A stretch of 64,000 nt of DNA, from assembly GCF_022374935.2 (NCBI RefSeq), contig NZ_CP092430.2, forward strand, positions 4,712,001-4,776,000, given 5' to 3'. Position 1 is the stretch's first letter; every line of letters starts with the position of its first letter. The notes beneath the pieces were generated by a model that was given only the letters and a program-made list of their open reading frames with translations, did no database searches and had not been told where the DNA came from. The position numbers were made by a program, and so were the translations under genes. The stretch is from Mycolicibacter virginiensis (GTDB lineage Bacteria; Actinomycetota; Actinomycetes; Mycobacteriales; Mycobacteriaceae). Positions 1 to 9,800 of the stretch are shown here, piece by piece.

Positions 1-1871
1 AGCCGGCCGACGAACCGGGCCAGGCCGAGCGCCATCTGCTGCTTGGCGGCCATTCCCGGTTCGGCGGCCGGGGGCGGCGGTGCGTTCCACTGGGCAACGG
101 CCACCAGCTCGCCCGCACTGAACTTCTCCCGACACGCGGCCCGCTGGATCTTGCCGCTCGACGTGGTGGGAATGCTCATCGGTTTGACCAGGAGTACGTC
201 GTGCACCTCGGTCCGGTGGTGGCGCCGGACCGCGTCGCGGATCGCGGCCAGCACACCGTCGGTATCGGTGTCGGGAGCCCGGTGTCGCTGCAGCTCTTGA
301 ACCACCACGAGTCGTTCGCAGGCGAACGGATCCCCGCGCTCGCCGGTTATCGCGAACACCGCGCCGCGCCCGGCCACCAACATCGCGTTGCTGTTCTGCA
401 CGGTGCGCTCGATGTCGTTGGGGTAGTGAACGACGTCGCCCAGAACGATCAGGTCTTTGCAGCGCCCGGTGACGAACAGTTCACCGTCGCGCAGAAATCC
501 GCGGTCCCCGGTGCGCAGGAAAGGGCCTTGGAATGCTTGGCCGGTGTCGGCCAGGTACGCCGCGAAGGTCTGCTCGGTCTCCGCGCCGCGCCGCCAATAT
601 CCTTGCCCCACGCTGGGGCCGGAGACCCAGATCTCTCCGACACCGTCAGCGTCGCACTCGATTCGGGTCTCCGGGTCGACGATGATGACTCGCTGGCCGC
701 CCCGCGGCCGACCGCATCCGACCACCGCGGCGGCGATCGGATCATCGGCCGCGGCCTCGACGACCCGGTCTTCACCGAGTGCCCCGCGATCGACGTGCAC
801 GACCACCGGCAGCCCCAGCGCTCCAGCATCCGATCCACCGGACACGCCCAGGGTCGCCTCCGCCAGGCCGTACACCGGCAAAAACGTCTCGGGGGCGAAC
901 CTGGCCGGTGCGAACGCCTCGGAGAATGCCTGCAGCGACGCGGGATTCACCGGTTCACCACCGTTGAGGGCGACCTGCCAGTTGGACAGATCAAGCGCTG
1001 CGCGCTCCTGCGGTGTGCTGCGTTTGACGCACCAGTCGTAGGCGAAATTGGGCGCTCCGGAGATGACCGCACCGTGCCGCGACATCGCTTCCAGCCAGCG
1101 CATGGGGCGCATCAGGAAAGCACCCGGCGACATCACCACCGTGGTCGTCCCGACATACAGCGTCATCAGGACCCCGCCGATGAGGCCCAGGTCGTGATAC
1201 TGCGGCAGCCAGGTCACCGAACCCACCGGTGCATGGAACACCGGGTTGTCCGGCGCGGGGTTCCAGGTCTGGCGAACGGTCTGAAGGTTGTGCATGAAGT
1301 TGCCGTGGGTCAGCACCACGCCCTTGGGTGCCTTGGTGGTTCCGGAGGTGTACTGGATTGCGGCGATGGTTGCCGCGACCACCGGCGGCAGCGCCCAGCG
1401 ATCGGCGGCGGATTCATCGCCGCTCAATTCGTCGGTGGCGAACCACTGCAGCGGCGGCAATCCCGCCGCCTCGGCTGCACGGTCCGCCGCGGCCCGGATC
1501 CCGTCTTGGGTTTTCGTGGTGGCCAGAGCGATCTCGGCGCGCGCGTCGGGCACGATTGCCTCGATCCGCGCCGAGGTCCATTGCGCGTCCACCGGAATCG
1601 CGACGGCGCGGGCATACAGGCAACCGAAGAAGGCCACGATGCTGTCCAGGCCCGGGCGGCAGAAGATCAACACCCGCTGGCCCGCCGCGCCGTGCTGCTG
1701 CAGACCGGCGGCGACTGCCCGGGCCCGACGATCCAGCTCGCGATAGGTCAGCCGGTCGTGTTCGTCCTCGCCCTCCGGGCAGAAGAGGAAGGCGAGTTTG
1801 TCGCCGAGGCGGTCGGCCTGCTGCGTGAGCAGGTCCACCAACGTAAATGCGCTGGGCTCTGTCGTTGACAT
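1..1871 (-). CDS. Fatty acyl-AMP ligase (FadD/FAAL family), truncated by the window edge
   Basis: The reverse strand reads MSTTEPSAFTLVDLLTQQAD onward from an ATG at 1871 and stays open to base 1 (about 623 codons), so the C-terminus is outside the window. Adenylate-forming motifs are visible in order: the P-loop YTSGTTKAPKGVVLTH, the GLAEATLGVSGG region, and the hinge segment LRTGDRGFL followed by GRCKDLIV. The layout resembles FAAL enzymes, which activate fatty acids as acyl-adenylates for transfer to a PKS or carrier protein. The protein continues past the usual catalytic Lys region (SSGKIQR, then a Pro-rich stretch), so an appended carrier or PKS domain is possible but unseen. It lies 43 bp downstream of a small anchored protein on the same strand. 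In M. tuberculosis Rv3789 occupies this side of dprE1. Substrate unknown. Confidence 0.85.
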   Translation of the reverse strand, partial: MSTTEPSAFTLVDLLTQQADRLGDKLAFLFCPEGEDEHDRLTYRELDRRARAVAAGLQQHGAAGQRVLIFCRPGLDSIVAFFGCLYARAVAIPVDAQWTSARIEAIVPDARAEIALATTKTQDGIRAAADRAAEAAGLPPLQWFATDELSGDESAADRWALPPVVAATIAAIQYTSGTTKAPKGVVLTHGNFMHNLQTVRQTWNPAPDNPVFHAPVGSVTWLPQYHDLGLIGGVLMTLYVGTTTVVMSPGAFLMRPMRWLEAMSRHGAVISGAPNFAYDWCVKRSTPQERAALDLSNWQVALNGGEPVNPASLQAFSEAFAPARFAPETFLPVYGLAEATLGVSGGSDAGALGLPVVVHVDRGALGEDRVVEAAADDPIAAAVVGCGRPRGGQRVIIVDPETRIECDADGVGEIWVSGPSVGQGYWRRGAETEQTFAAYLADTGQAFQGPFLRTGDRGFLRDGELFVTGRCKDLIVLGDVVHYPNDIERTVQNSNAMLVAGRGAVFAITGERGDPFACERLVVVQELQRHRAPDTDTDGVLAAIRDAVRRHHRTEVHDVLLVKPMSIPTTSSGKIQRAACREKFSAGELVAVAQWNAPPPPAAEPGMAAKQQMALGLARFVGR

Positions 1872-1914
1872 AGCCCAGCGCACCTACAGATCGAACGGAG
1901 TTGCTGCTGCTGAA

Positions 1915-2463
1915 TTACTGCTGCTGGCAGAGGTTGTCCAGGACGTCGATCTGACCACGCAGCTGGTCGCGCAGCGGCTGCTGGACGGCGTCCTCGGGCG
2001 AGTGCCCAGCCAGGTAGTTGATGCTCAGCGCCTCGAGCGTGTCGGCCATGTCGCCAACGGCCTTCGACAGGTCGGCCGGGGTGGCCGGGTTGGCCTCGAG
2101 GTTCTGGTGCAGGAAGGCGCCACCGGCGAACAGCGAAAGCCGCGCGTTGGTGCCCACCGCCAGGTCACCAGCCAGGTCGCCCGGCACCGGGTTCTGCAGG
2201 TTGGTGTTGAACTGGGTGCCCTGACGCACGACGCCCTGCGCCTCGCAGATCTTGCCCTTGGCCTCGGCACGCTGGTCGTCGGAGAACTTCTGGCTCGTCG
2301 ACGGGTGGAACCAACCGAAGATAGCCAAAACGATGCCGATCACGGCCAGCGCCAACGCGGCGATCGTCGGCACCGACAACGCCGGTGCGGGAGTGGAAGA
2401 TTGCGGAAAACCCGCGGTCTTGGGCTTGGCAGAGGAGGATTCGCTCGCAGGAGTCTCAGGCAT
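1915..2463 (-). CDS. Small membrane-anchored exported protein, function unknown
   Basis: 182 residues from the ATG at 2463, chosen because a TACGAT hexamer lies 6 bp upstream (leaderless arrangement) and because more upstream starts would run into dprE1. The N-terminus (about 1-30) is rich in Ser, Pro, Ala and Lys. It is followed by one hydrophobic helix ([20 protein letters not shown], about 31-50), then a soluble, presumably extracytoplasmic domain with two Cys (KGKICEAQ and DNLCQQQ near the end). This is a type II-like topology. I do not recognise a named family; similar Ala/Pro-rich anchored proteins are common in mycobacteria. It is probably co-transcribed with the downstream acyl-AMP ligase and is divergent from dprE1 across 77 bp. 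Confidence 0.75.
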   Translation of the reverse strand: MPETPASESSSAKPKTAGFPQSSTPAPALSVPTIAALALAVIGIVLAIFGWFHPSTSQKFSDDQRAEAKGKICEAQGVVRQGTQFNTNLQNPVPGDLAGDLAVGTNARLSLFAGGAFLHQNLEANPATPADLSKAVGDMADTLEALSINYLAGHSPEDAVQQPLRDQLRGQIDVLDNLCQQQ

Positions 2464-2469
2464 TGCGCG

Positions 2470-2475
2470 ATCGTA
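2470..2475 (-). promoter_or_regulatory. Candidate -10 box for the small anchored protein (leaderless)
   Basis: TACGAT on the minus strand, 6 bp before the ATG at 2463. This matches the mycobacterial TANNNT -10 with transcription starting at or next to the start codon. It is back-to-back with the dprE1 box. Confidence 0.4.
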
Positions 2476-2526
2476 ACGGCACAGCTCCGAATAGTCACGC
2501 TGAACGGGGATCCGGCGCGTTGGCGG

Positions 2527-2532
2527 TACCCT
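2527..2532 (+). promoter_or_regulatory. Candidate -10 box for dprE1 (leaderless)
   Basis: TACCCT lies 8 bp before the dprE1 ATG at 2541, and no Shine-Dalgarno sequence precedes that ATG. The spacing predicts a transcript starting on or next to the start codon. No convincing -35 is visible. Confidence 0.4.
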
Positions 2533-2540
2533 CATGTGCG

Positions 2541-3923
2541 ATGTTGAGCACCGACTTGCAGACCACACCGCGCCGCCTCACCGGCTGGGGCCGCACCGCG
2601 CCAAGCGTGGCGCAGGTGTTGTCGACCCCGGATGTCGAAGTCATCGCCAAGGCGGTGGCTCGCTCGGCCGATGCCGGAAGCCGGGGCGTGATCGCCCGGG
2701 GCCTGGGCCGTTCTTATGGCGACAACGCCCAGAACGGCGGCGGCCTGGTGATCGACATGACCGCGCTGAACCGGATCCATTCGATCTCCTCGGACCGCGG
2801 CCTTGTCGACGTCGATGGCGGGGTGAGCCTGGATCAGTTGATGAAGGCGGCATTGCCCTTCGGGCTGTGGGTGCCGGTGCTGCCGGGGACTCGCCAGGTC
2901 ACCATCGGTGGAGCGATCGCCTGCGACATCCACGGCAAGAACCACCACAGTGAGGGCAGCTTCGGCAACCACGTGGTGTCGATGGAGTTGCTGACCGCCG
3001 ATGGTTCCGTGCGGCACCTGACCCCGGACGGCCCCGAGGCAGCGTTGTTCTGGGCCACGGTCGGCGGCAACGGTCTGACCGGGATCATCCTGCGCGCCAC
3101 GATTGCCATGACGCCGACCGAGACGGCGTACTTCATCAACGACGGCGACAACACCACCACTCTTGATGAGACCATCGCCTTCCACAGCGACGGCAGCGAA
3201 GCCAACTACACCTATTCTTCTGCATGGTTCGACGCGATCAGCCCGCCGCCGAAACTGGGCCGCGCCACCATCACCCGTGGGCGCTTGGCCCTGCGCGACG
3301 AGCTGCCCAAGAAGCTGGCCCGTAATCCGCTGAAGTTCGACGCACCGCAGTTGATGACCGTGCCCGACGTCTTCCCCAACGGGTTGATGAACAAGTTGAG
3401 CCTGAGCGCCATCGGTGAGCTGTATTACCGCCGCGGAGGCCACTATCGCGGCAAGGTGCAGAACCTGACGCAGTTCTATCACCCGCTGGATCTGCTCGGT
3501 GAGTGGAACCGCGGCTACGGCCCGGCCGGCTTCGCCCAGTACCAGTTCCTGGTGCCCACTGAGGCCGTCGAGGAATTCAAGAGCATCATCATCGACATCC
3601 AGGCCAGCGGGCACTACTCGGCGCTCAACGTGTTCAAGCTGTTCGGACCGGGGAATGAGGCGCCGCTGAGCTTCCCGATGCCCGGCTGGAACGTGTGCCT
3701 GGACTTCCCGATGAAGCCCGGCGTCAACGAGCTGCTCAACGAGCTCGACCGTCGCGTGATGGAGTTCGGCGGCCGGCTCTACACCGCCAAGGATTCCCGC
3801 ACCACCGCGGAGAATTTCCACGCCATGTACCCGCGGATCGACGAATGGATCGCGGTGCGCCGCAAGGTGGATCCCGACGGGATCTTCGCCTCCGATATGG
3901 CCCGACGTTTGGAGCTGCTCTAG
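2541..3923 (+). CDS. dprE1: Decaprenylphosphoryl-beta-D-ribose 2-epimerase, FAD oxidase subunit
   Basis: 460 residues, one fewer than the M. tuberculosis enzyme, with matching start ([20 protein letters not shown]) and end ([11 protein letters not shown]). DprE1 oxidises decaprenylphosphoryl-ribose at C2 to the keto intermediate that DprE2 reduces, giving decaprenylphosphoryl-arabinose, the only arabinose donor for arabinogalactan and LAM. The FAD-binding stretch [14 protein letters not shown] is intact. Cys386, equivalent to M. tuberculosis Cys387 (the benzothiazinone target), lies in GWNVCLDFP, and Lys417 corresponds to the active-site Lys418 in YTAKDSRTT. dprE2 begins at the next base, so the two are translationally coupled. 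The protein acts at the inner membrane/periplasmic face. The start at 2541 is supported by homology and by the TACCCT box. Confidence 0.97.
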   Translation: MLSTDLQTTPRRLTGWGRTAPSVAQVLSTPDVEVIAKAVARSADAGSRGVIARGLGRSYGDNAQNGGGLVIDMTALNRIHSISSDRGLVDVDGGVSLDQLMKAALPFGLWVPVLPGTRQVTIGGAIACDIHGKNHHSEGSFGNHVVSMELLTADGSVRHLTPDGPEAALFWATVGGNGLTGIILRATIAMTPTETAYFINDGDNTTTLDETIAFHSDGSEANYTYSSAWFDAISPPPKLGRATITRGRLALRDELPKKLARNPLKFDAPQLMTVPDVFPNGLMNKLSLSAIGELYYRRGGHYRGKVQNLTQFYHPLDLLGEWNRGYGPAGFAQYQFLVPTEAVEEFKSIIIDIQASGHYSALNVFKLFGPGNEAPLSFPMPGWNVCLDFPMKPGVNELLNELDRRVMEFGGRLYTAKDSRTTAENFHAMYPRIDEWIAVRRKVDPDGIFASDMARRLELL

Positions 3924-4688
3924 ATGGTGTTCGACGCGACCGGCAATCCCCAGTCGATTCTGCTGCTGGGCGGCACGTCCGAGATCGGTTTGGCGATCTG
4001 CGCGCGCTACCTGCGCAACGCCTCAGCCGGCGTCGTGCTGGCCTGCCTGCCCGGTGACCCCGGCCGCGACGGCGCCGTGGCCGCGATGGAGGCGGCCGGT
4101 GCCAAGTCGGTGCGGATCGTCGACTTCGACGCTCTGGACACCGCAAGCCACCCGGCGATGATCGACTCGGCGTTTTCGGGCGGCGATATAGATGTGGCGA
4201 TCGTGGCGTTCGGCATGGACGCCGACGCCGAGGAACTCTGGCACAACCAGGCCAAGGCCGTGCAGGTCGCCGGGATCAACTACACCGCAGCGGTTTCGGT
4301 GGGCGTGTTGCTCGCCGGCAAGATGGGCGCCCAAGGCTTCGGGCAGATCATCGCAATGAGCTCGGTGGCCGGTGAGCGGGTGCGCCGCACCAACTTCGTC
4401 TACGGCTCCACCAAGGCCGGGCTCGACGGCTTCTACCTCGGCCTGGGCGAGGCGCTTCGCGAAGACGGGGTGCGGGTGCTGGTGATCCGGCCCGGCCAGG
4501 TTCGCACCCGATTCTCCGCGCACGTCAAAGAGGCGCCGCTGACCGTCGACAAAGAGGACGTTGCCGAACTGGCGGTGGCCGCAGCCGCCAAGGGCAAGGA
4601 GATCGTCTGGGCGCCAGGGGCGTTCCGCTACGTGATGATGGTGCTGCGGCACGTCCCGCGAGCGATCTTCCGCCGGTTGCCGATCTAG
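3924..4688 (+). CDS. dprE2: Decaprenylphosphoryl-2-keto-ribose reductase (SDR subunit)
   Basis: 254 residues, the same length as M. tuberculosis DprE2. A short-chain dehydrogenase that reduces the keto intermediate made by DprE1 to decaprenylphosphoryl-arabinose using NAD(P)H. The Rossmann glycine motif is [10 protein letters not shown] (residues 13-22), the catalytic Ser is in MSS (146/147), and the YxxxK pair is Tyr160/Lys164 (YGSTK). The C-terminus ([17 protein letters not shown]) is basic and hydrophobic as in the family, fitting membrane association. It abuts dprE1 with no gap and is followed by a 281-bp stretch holding inverted-repeat element A. Confidence 0.96.
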   Translation: MVFDATGNPQSILLLGGTSEIGLAICARYLRNASAGVVLACLPGDPGRDGAVAAMEAAGAKSVRIVDFDALDTASHPAMIDSAFSGGDIDVAIVAFGMDADAEELWHNQAKAVQVAGINYTAAVSVGVLLAGKMGAQGFGQIIAMSSVAGERVRRTNFVYGSTKAGLDGFYLGLGEALREDGVRVLVIRPGQVRTRFSAHVKEAPLTVDKEDVAELAVAAAAKGKEIVWAPGAFRYVMMVLRHVPRAIFRRLPI

Positions 4689-4737
4689 CCGATGCTCAGC
4701 CCCGAGCCCGTGCGTCACACGTGCACCGCCGGGGGGG

Positions 4738-4942
4738 AAGGTGTGTCTGATGCCCGCCTTTGAGCGACACCGGGGCGATCGGCCCCGGTGGGTTTCGTCG
4801 AGTGTGCGGTTTCGTTCGCCGACGACGGTGCCTGACACACCAAACCGCACACTCGGGCACGATTACTCGTTCGCCGTGTCGCAGACCCCGCCCGCCGGCG
4901 ACCGCCGTTGTCGCTCAAAGGCGGGCAACAGTCACATACCTT
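4738..4942. mobile_element. TIR element A (about 205 bp), non-coding, upstream of aftA
   Basis: The two ends are inverted repeats. The left end (4738-4769) contains TGCCCGCCTTTGAGCGACA and the right end (4909-4942) is its reverse complement, differing over about 33 bp only by small indels and one substitution. Inside, 4799-4812 and 4842-4855 form a perfect 14-bp inverted repeat (CGAGTGTGCGGTTT) around a 29-nt loop. No convincing ORF is contained. The same end sequence occurs in elements B and C of this window. This looks like a miniature inverted-repeat element; no transposase is present and no clear target duplication is seen. It lies between dprE2 and aftA, ending 27 bp before the aftA start. 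Confidence 0.7.
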
Positions 4943-4969
4943 CCGATTTTCGACAGGCCGGTGCTCACC

Positions 4970-6847
4970 ATGCGTAACGCGCTGACCAATTCACTCCAGA
5001 CCGTCGGCCAGATGATGCTGGCCGCCGCGGTGGCCGTCGTCGTCGCGGTGGTCGCCCTGGTGGCGATCGCCCGGGTGCAGTGGCCCGCATATCCCTCGTC
5101 GAACCAGCTGCATGCGCTGACCACCGTCGGACAGGTCTGTTGCCTGGCCGGGTTGGCCGCGGCCGGCCTGCTGTGGCGACGCGGCCGGCAGGCACTGGCC
5201 TGGCTGGCCGCGGTGGTGTTCGTCAGCGCGTTCTCGGTGGTGACCCTGGCGATGCCGCTGGGCGCTACCAAGCTCTACCTGTTCGGTATCTCGGTGGACC
5301 AGCAGTTCCGCACCGAATACCTGACCCGGCTGACCGACAGCCCCGCGTTGGCCGACATGACCTATCTCGGACTGCCGCCGTTCTACCCGCCGGGCTGGTT
5401 CTGGCTCGGCGGGCGGGCTGCGGCCTGGACCGGGCTGCCGGCCTGGGAGATGTACAAGCCGTGGGCGATCACCTCGATCGCGGTGGCCGTCGCGGTCGCG
5501 CTGGTGCTGTGGAACAAGATGCTCCGCTTCGAGTACGCGCTGCTGGCCACGCTCGCCGGGGCGGCGGTGACGCTGGCCTACAGCTCCCCGGAGCCCTACG
5601 CGGCGATGATCACCGTGCTGCTGCCCCCGGTGCTGATCCTGGCCTGGTCGGGCCTGCGGGCATCCGGCCGCGGCTGGGCCGCCATCGTCGGCGCCGGCGT
5701 CTTCCTGGGCTTTGCCGCTACCTTCTATACGCTGCTGGTGGCCTACACCGCGTTCACCGTGGCCCTGATGGCGCTGCTGTTGGCGGCGTCGCGTGTGGTC
5801 AAACGCTCCGGCGCCAAAGCCGCGTTGAGCCCGCTGGGCCGGCTGGCGGTGATCGGCGTGATCGCCGCGGCAATCGCCTCGATCACCTGGACGCCCTACC
5901 TGCGCCAGGCGCTGTACCACCCGGCCGGCGAGTCTCGCAGCGCCTTCCACTACCTGCCCGGCGACGGCGCCGAGCTGAGCTTCCCGATGCTGCAGTTCAC
6001 GCTGCTCGGAGCGCTGTGCCTGCTGGGCACGCTGTGGCTGGTGGCACGGGCCACCAAGTCAACCCGGGCGGGGGCGCTGGCTATCGGCGTCGTCGGCGTC
6101 TACCTGTGGTCGCTGCTGTCGATGCTGTCCACCCTGGCTCTCACCACGCTGCTGAGCTTCCGACTCCAGTCGACGCTGACGGTGCTGCTGGCCACGGCCG
6201 GAGTATTCGGCTTCATCGAGGGCGCCCAGGCGCTCGGCCGGGCCGCGCAGGGCTGGCACACCATCGTCTATCCGGTCGCGACCGCGGTGGGGCTGGCCGG
6301 GGCGATCGCGTTCAGCCAGGACATTCCCGAGGTGCTGCGGCCCGACATCACCGTCGCGTACACCGACACCGACGGCCACGGCGACCGCGGCGACAGGCGG
6401 GCACCGGGCGCCGCGAAGTACTACGAGGCCATTGACGCCGCCATCACCGCCACCACCGGCAAGCCGCGCAACGAGACCGTGGTGCTCACCGCCGATTACA
6501 GCTTCTTGTCCTACTACCCCTATTGGGGCTTCCAAGGGCTGACGCCGCACTACGCCAACCCGCTTGCGCAGTTCTCCGCGCGCGCCGCCGCGATCGAGGC
6601 CTGGTCCAAGCTCGACACACCCGAGCAGTTCACCCACGCGCTCGACGACTTGGCGTGGCCGGCACCGACGGTGTTTCTGATGCGGGCCGGCGCCGGCGAC
6701 AGCTACAGCTTGCGGCTGGCCAAGGACGTCTACCCCAACCATCCCAACGTGCGGCGCTACACCGTGGAGCTCGATGCGGCCCTGTTCGCCGGGCCGCAGT
6801 TCCACGTGCAGAAGATCGGCCCGTTCGTGCTTGCCATCCGCACCTGA
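4970..6847 (+). CDS. aftA: Galactan 5-O-arabinofuranosyltransferase
   Basis: 625 residues from the ATG at 4970 (M. tuberculosis AftA has 643). AftA adds the first arabinofuranose from decaprenylphospho-arabinose onto the galactan chain, priming arabinan synthesis. It is a GT-C type multispanning membrane protein: many hydrophobic helices fill the first 470 residues and a soluble C-terminal domain follows (from about [16 protein letters not shown]). Conserved family stretches include [20 protein letters not shown], the segment [17 protein letters not shown], and [23 protein letters not shown] at 4961 is an alternative start. There is no strong ribosome-binding site. The upstream region is largely element A, whose right end carries a TACCTT hexamer (4937-4942) that could act as a -10. 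embC follows after 35 bp. Confidence 0.95.
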   Translation: MRNALTNSLQTVGQMMLAAAVAVVVAVVALVAIARVQWPAYPSSNQLHALTTVGQVCCLAGLAAAGLLWRRGRQALAWLAAVVFVSAFSVVTLAMPLGATKLYLFGISVDQQFRTEYLTRLTDSPALADMTYLGLPPFYPPGWFWLGGRAAAWTGLPAWEMYKPWAITSIAVAVAVALVLWNKMLRFEYALLATLAGAAVTLAYSSPEPYAAMITVLLPPVLILAWSGLRASGRGWAAIVGAGVFLGFAATFYTLLVAYTAFTVALMALLLAASRVVKRSGAKAALSPLGRLAVIGVIAAAIASITWTPYLRQALYHPAGESRSAFHYLPGDGAELSFPMLQFTLLGALCLLGTLWLVARATKSTRAGALAIGVVGVYLWSLLSMLSTLALTTLLSFRLQSTLTVLLATAGVFGFIEGAQALGRAAQGWHTIVYPVATAVGLAGAIAFSQDIPEVLRPDITVAYTDTDGHGDRGDRRAPGAAKYYEAIDAAITATTGKPRNETVVLTADYSFLSYYPYWGFQGLTPHYANPLAQFSARAAAIEAWSKLDTPEQFTHALDDLAWPAPTVFLMRAGAGDSYSLRLAKDVYPNHPNVRRYTVELDAALFAGPQFHVQKIGPFVLAIRT

Positions 6848-6869
6848 CGGGCGCCGTCGAGCGCACCGA

Positions 6870-6875
6870 TAGCAT
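6870..6875 (+). promoter_or_regulatory. Candidate -10 box for embC (leaderless)
   Basis: TAGCAT lies 7 bp before the embC GTG at 6883, within the 35-bp gap after aftA. There is no Shine-Dalgarno. The same hexamer sits at almost the same distance before embA. Confidence 0.4.
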
Positions 6876-6882
6876 CTGGTCC

Positions 6883-9800
6883 GTGACCGATACGCGCGCC
6901 GACTTCCGGATCGCTCGGGCTGTCGCCGTCGTCGCCGGCGTGCTGGGCACCCTACTGGCGATCCTCACCCCCTTATTACCGGTCAAGCAGACCACCGCCG
7001 AACTCAACTGGCCGCAGAACGGTGCCCTGGCCAGCGTGCAGGCACCACTGATCGGTTACGTCGCCACCGACCTCGATATCAGCGTCCCGTGCCAGGCCGC
7101 AGCCGGTCTCACCCCGGCCAAGTCGGTGCTGCTGTCCACGGTGCCCAAGCAGGCCCCCAAGGCCGTCGACCGTGGACTGCTCATCGAACGCGTCAACGAT
7201 GACTTGGTTCTGGTGGTGCGCAACGTGCCGGTCGTGGTGGCGCCGCTGTCGGCGGTGCTCGGGCCGGACTGTCAGAAGCTGACCTTCACCGCGCACGCCG
7301 ACCGGGTCACCGCCGAGTTCGTCGGCCTCAAATACGGACCCAATGCCGAAAAGCCCGGCTCACCGCTGACCGGGACCCGCAGCGGCTATGACTTCCGCCC
7401 GCAGATCGTCGGGGTCTATACCGACCTGTCCGGCCCGGCTCCCGACGGCTTGGACTTCACCGCCACCGTCGACACCCGCTTCTCCAGCGCGCCCACTCCC
7501 CTCAAGCTGGCCGCGATGATCCTCGGGGTGGCGCTGACGATCGTCGCGCTGATCGCCCTGCACATCCTGGACACCGCCGACGGCACCCGGCACCGGCGCT
7601 TCCTGCCGGCCCGCTGGTGGTCGGCCTCGCCGCTGGACGCGCTGGTCACCCTGGTCCTGGTCTGGTGGCACTTCGTCGGCGCCAACACCAGCGACGACGG
7701 CTACATCCTGACCATGGCGCGGATCTCCGAGCATGCCGGCTACATGGCCAACTTCTACCGCTGGTTCGGCACCCCCGAGGCGCCGTTCGGCTGGTACTAC
7801 GACCTGCTCGCGGTGTGGTCGCACGTGTCCACCTCCAGCATTTGGATGCGGCTGCCCACCCTGGCCATGGCGCTGGCCTGCTGGTGGCTGATCAGCCGAG
7901 AGGTGATCCCCCGGCTGGGCCACGCCGTCAAACACAGCCGGGCGGCGGCCTGGACCGCGGCCGGCATGTTCCTGGCGTTCTGGTTGCCGCTGAACAACGG
8001 GCTGCGTCCCGAGCCGATCATCGCGCTGGGCATCCTGGCGACCTGGTGCTCGGTGGAGCGGGCGGTGGCCACCAGCCGGCTGCTGCCGCTGGCGATCGCC
8101 TGCATCATCGGCGCGATGACGTTGTTCTCCGGGCCGACCGGGATCGCGTCGATCGGTGCGCTGCTGGTGGCGATCGGTCCGCTGCGCACCATCTTGCACC
8201 GGCGCTCCAAGCAGTTCGGGCTGGCGCCGTTGCTGGCACCCATTGCCGCGGCGGTCAGCATCACCGCGATCGTGATCTTCCGCGACCAGACGCTGGCCGG
8301 CGAGATCGAGGCCAGCACGCTGAAGTCCGCGGTCGGGCCCAGCTTGGCCTGGTTCGAGGAGCATGTCCGCTACGAGCGGCTGTTCCTGGCCACCCCCGAC
8401 GGCTCGGTGGCGCGCCGGTTCCCGGTGCTGGCATTGGGTCTAGCGCTGGCGGTGTCGGTGGCGATGGCGTTGCGCAAGGGCCGGATTCCCGGCACGGCGG
8501 CCGGGCCGAGCCGGCGCATCATCGGGATCACCATCATCTCGTTCATCGCACTGATGTTCACGCCCACCAAGTGGACGCACCACTTCGGTGTGTTCGCCGG
8601 GCTGGCCGGTTCGGTGGGCGCGCTGGCCGCCGTCGCGGTGGGTGCCGCGGCGATGCACTCGAGGCGCAATCGGACGCTGTTCACCGCGGTGGTGCTGTTC
8701 ATCACCGCGCTGTCGTTCGCCAGCGTCAACGGCTGGTGGTACGTGTCCAACTTCGGGGTGCCGTGGTCGAACGCCTTCCCCAAGTGGCATCTCGCGTTCG
8801 CCACCATGGGCGTGGGGCTGACGGTGTCGGCGGCGCTGCTGGCGGCCTGGTTCCACTTCACCAATGGCGCCGAGCGGCGGCCACGCTGGTCGGCACTGTC
8901 GGGCTACCCGCTGGCGATCGCCTCCTGGATGCTGATCGTGTTCGAGGTCGTGTCGCTGACCGCCTCGATGCTCGGCCAATACCCGGCGTGGACGGTGGGG
9001 CGCTCCAACCTGGGCGCCCTGACAGGCAAGACCTGCGGGCTGGCCGACGACGTGCTGGTCGAACAAGACCCCACCGCCGGAATACTCACCCCGATCGACG
9101 CTCCGGTCGACGACGCCCTCGGCGCGACGTTCTCGGTCGGGTTCACCCCCAACGGGATTCCCGCCGACGTCTCGGCCGACCAGGTGATCGGCCCGCCCGG
9201 GTTGGGCCGGCTGGCCGACGACGACGCACAGATCGCCGGCGGCGAGGCCGGTACGGAGGGTGGCACCACGGCCGCCGAGGGTGTCAACGGTTCGCGAGCC
9301 CGACTGCCCTACAAGCTGGACCCGGCCCGGGTGCCGGTGCTGGGCAGCTGGCGCGCCGGCATTCAGGTGCCGGCGCTGCTGCGCTCGGCCTGGTACCGGT
9401 TGCCCGCCGACCGGGCCAACGCCGGACCGCTGCTGGTGGTGGCGGCCGCGGGCCGCTTCGACCGCGGCGAGGTCACCGCGCAGTGGGCCACCGAGGCCGG
9501 CGCCGCGAACGACAAGCCCGGCGGGACGGTCGAATTCGGTGACATCGGCGCGGTCCCGGCCTGGCGCAACCTGCGCGCGCCGATGTCGGCGATCCCGGCC
9601 GAGGCCACCCGCATCCGATTGGTGGTCCGCGACGACGACCTGGCCCCGCAGCACTGGATCGCGGTGACACCGCCGCGCGTCCCGCAGCTGCGGACCCTGC
9701 AGGAAGTGGTGGGCTCGGAAGACCCGGTGCTGCTGGACTGGCTGGTCGGCCTGGCGTTCCCCTGCCAGCGTCCGTTCGGTCACCAGAACGGGGTGACCGA

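Noticed and set aside
201-1868. 555-codon plus-strand frame over the left edge
   Set aside because: Opposite the acyl-AMP ligase, whose P-loop and hinge motifs are clear on the minus strand.
2532-3821. 429-codon minus-strand frame over dprE1
   Set aside because: Antisense to DprE1, which is near-identical in plan to the known enzyme.
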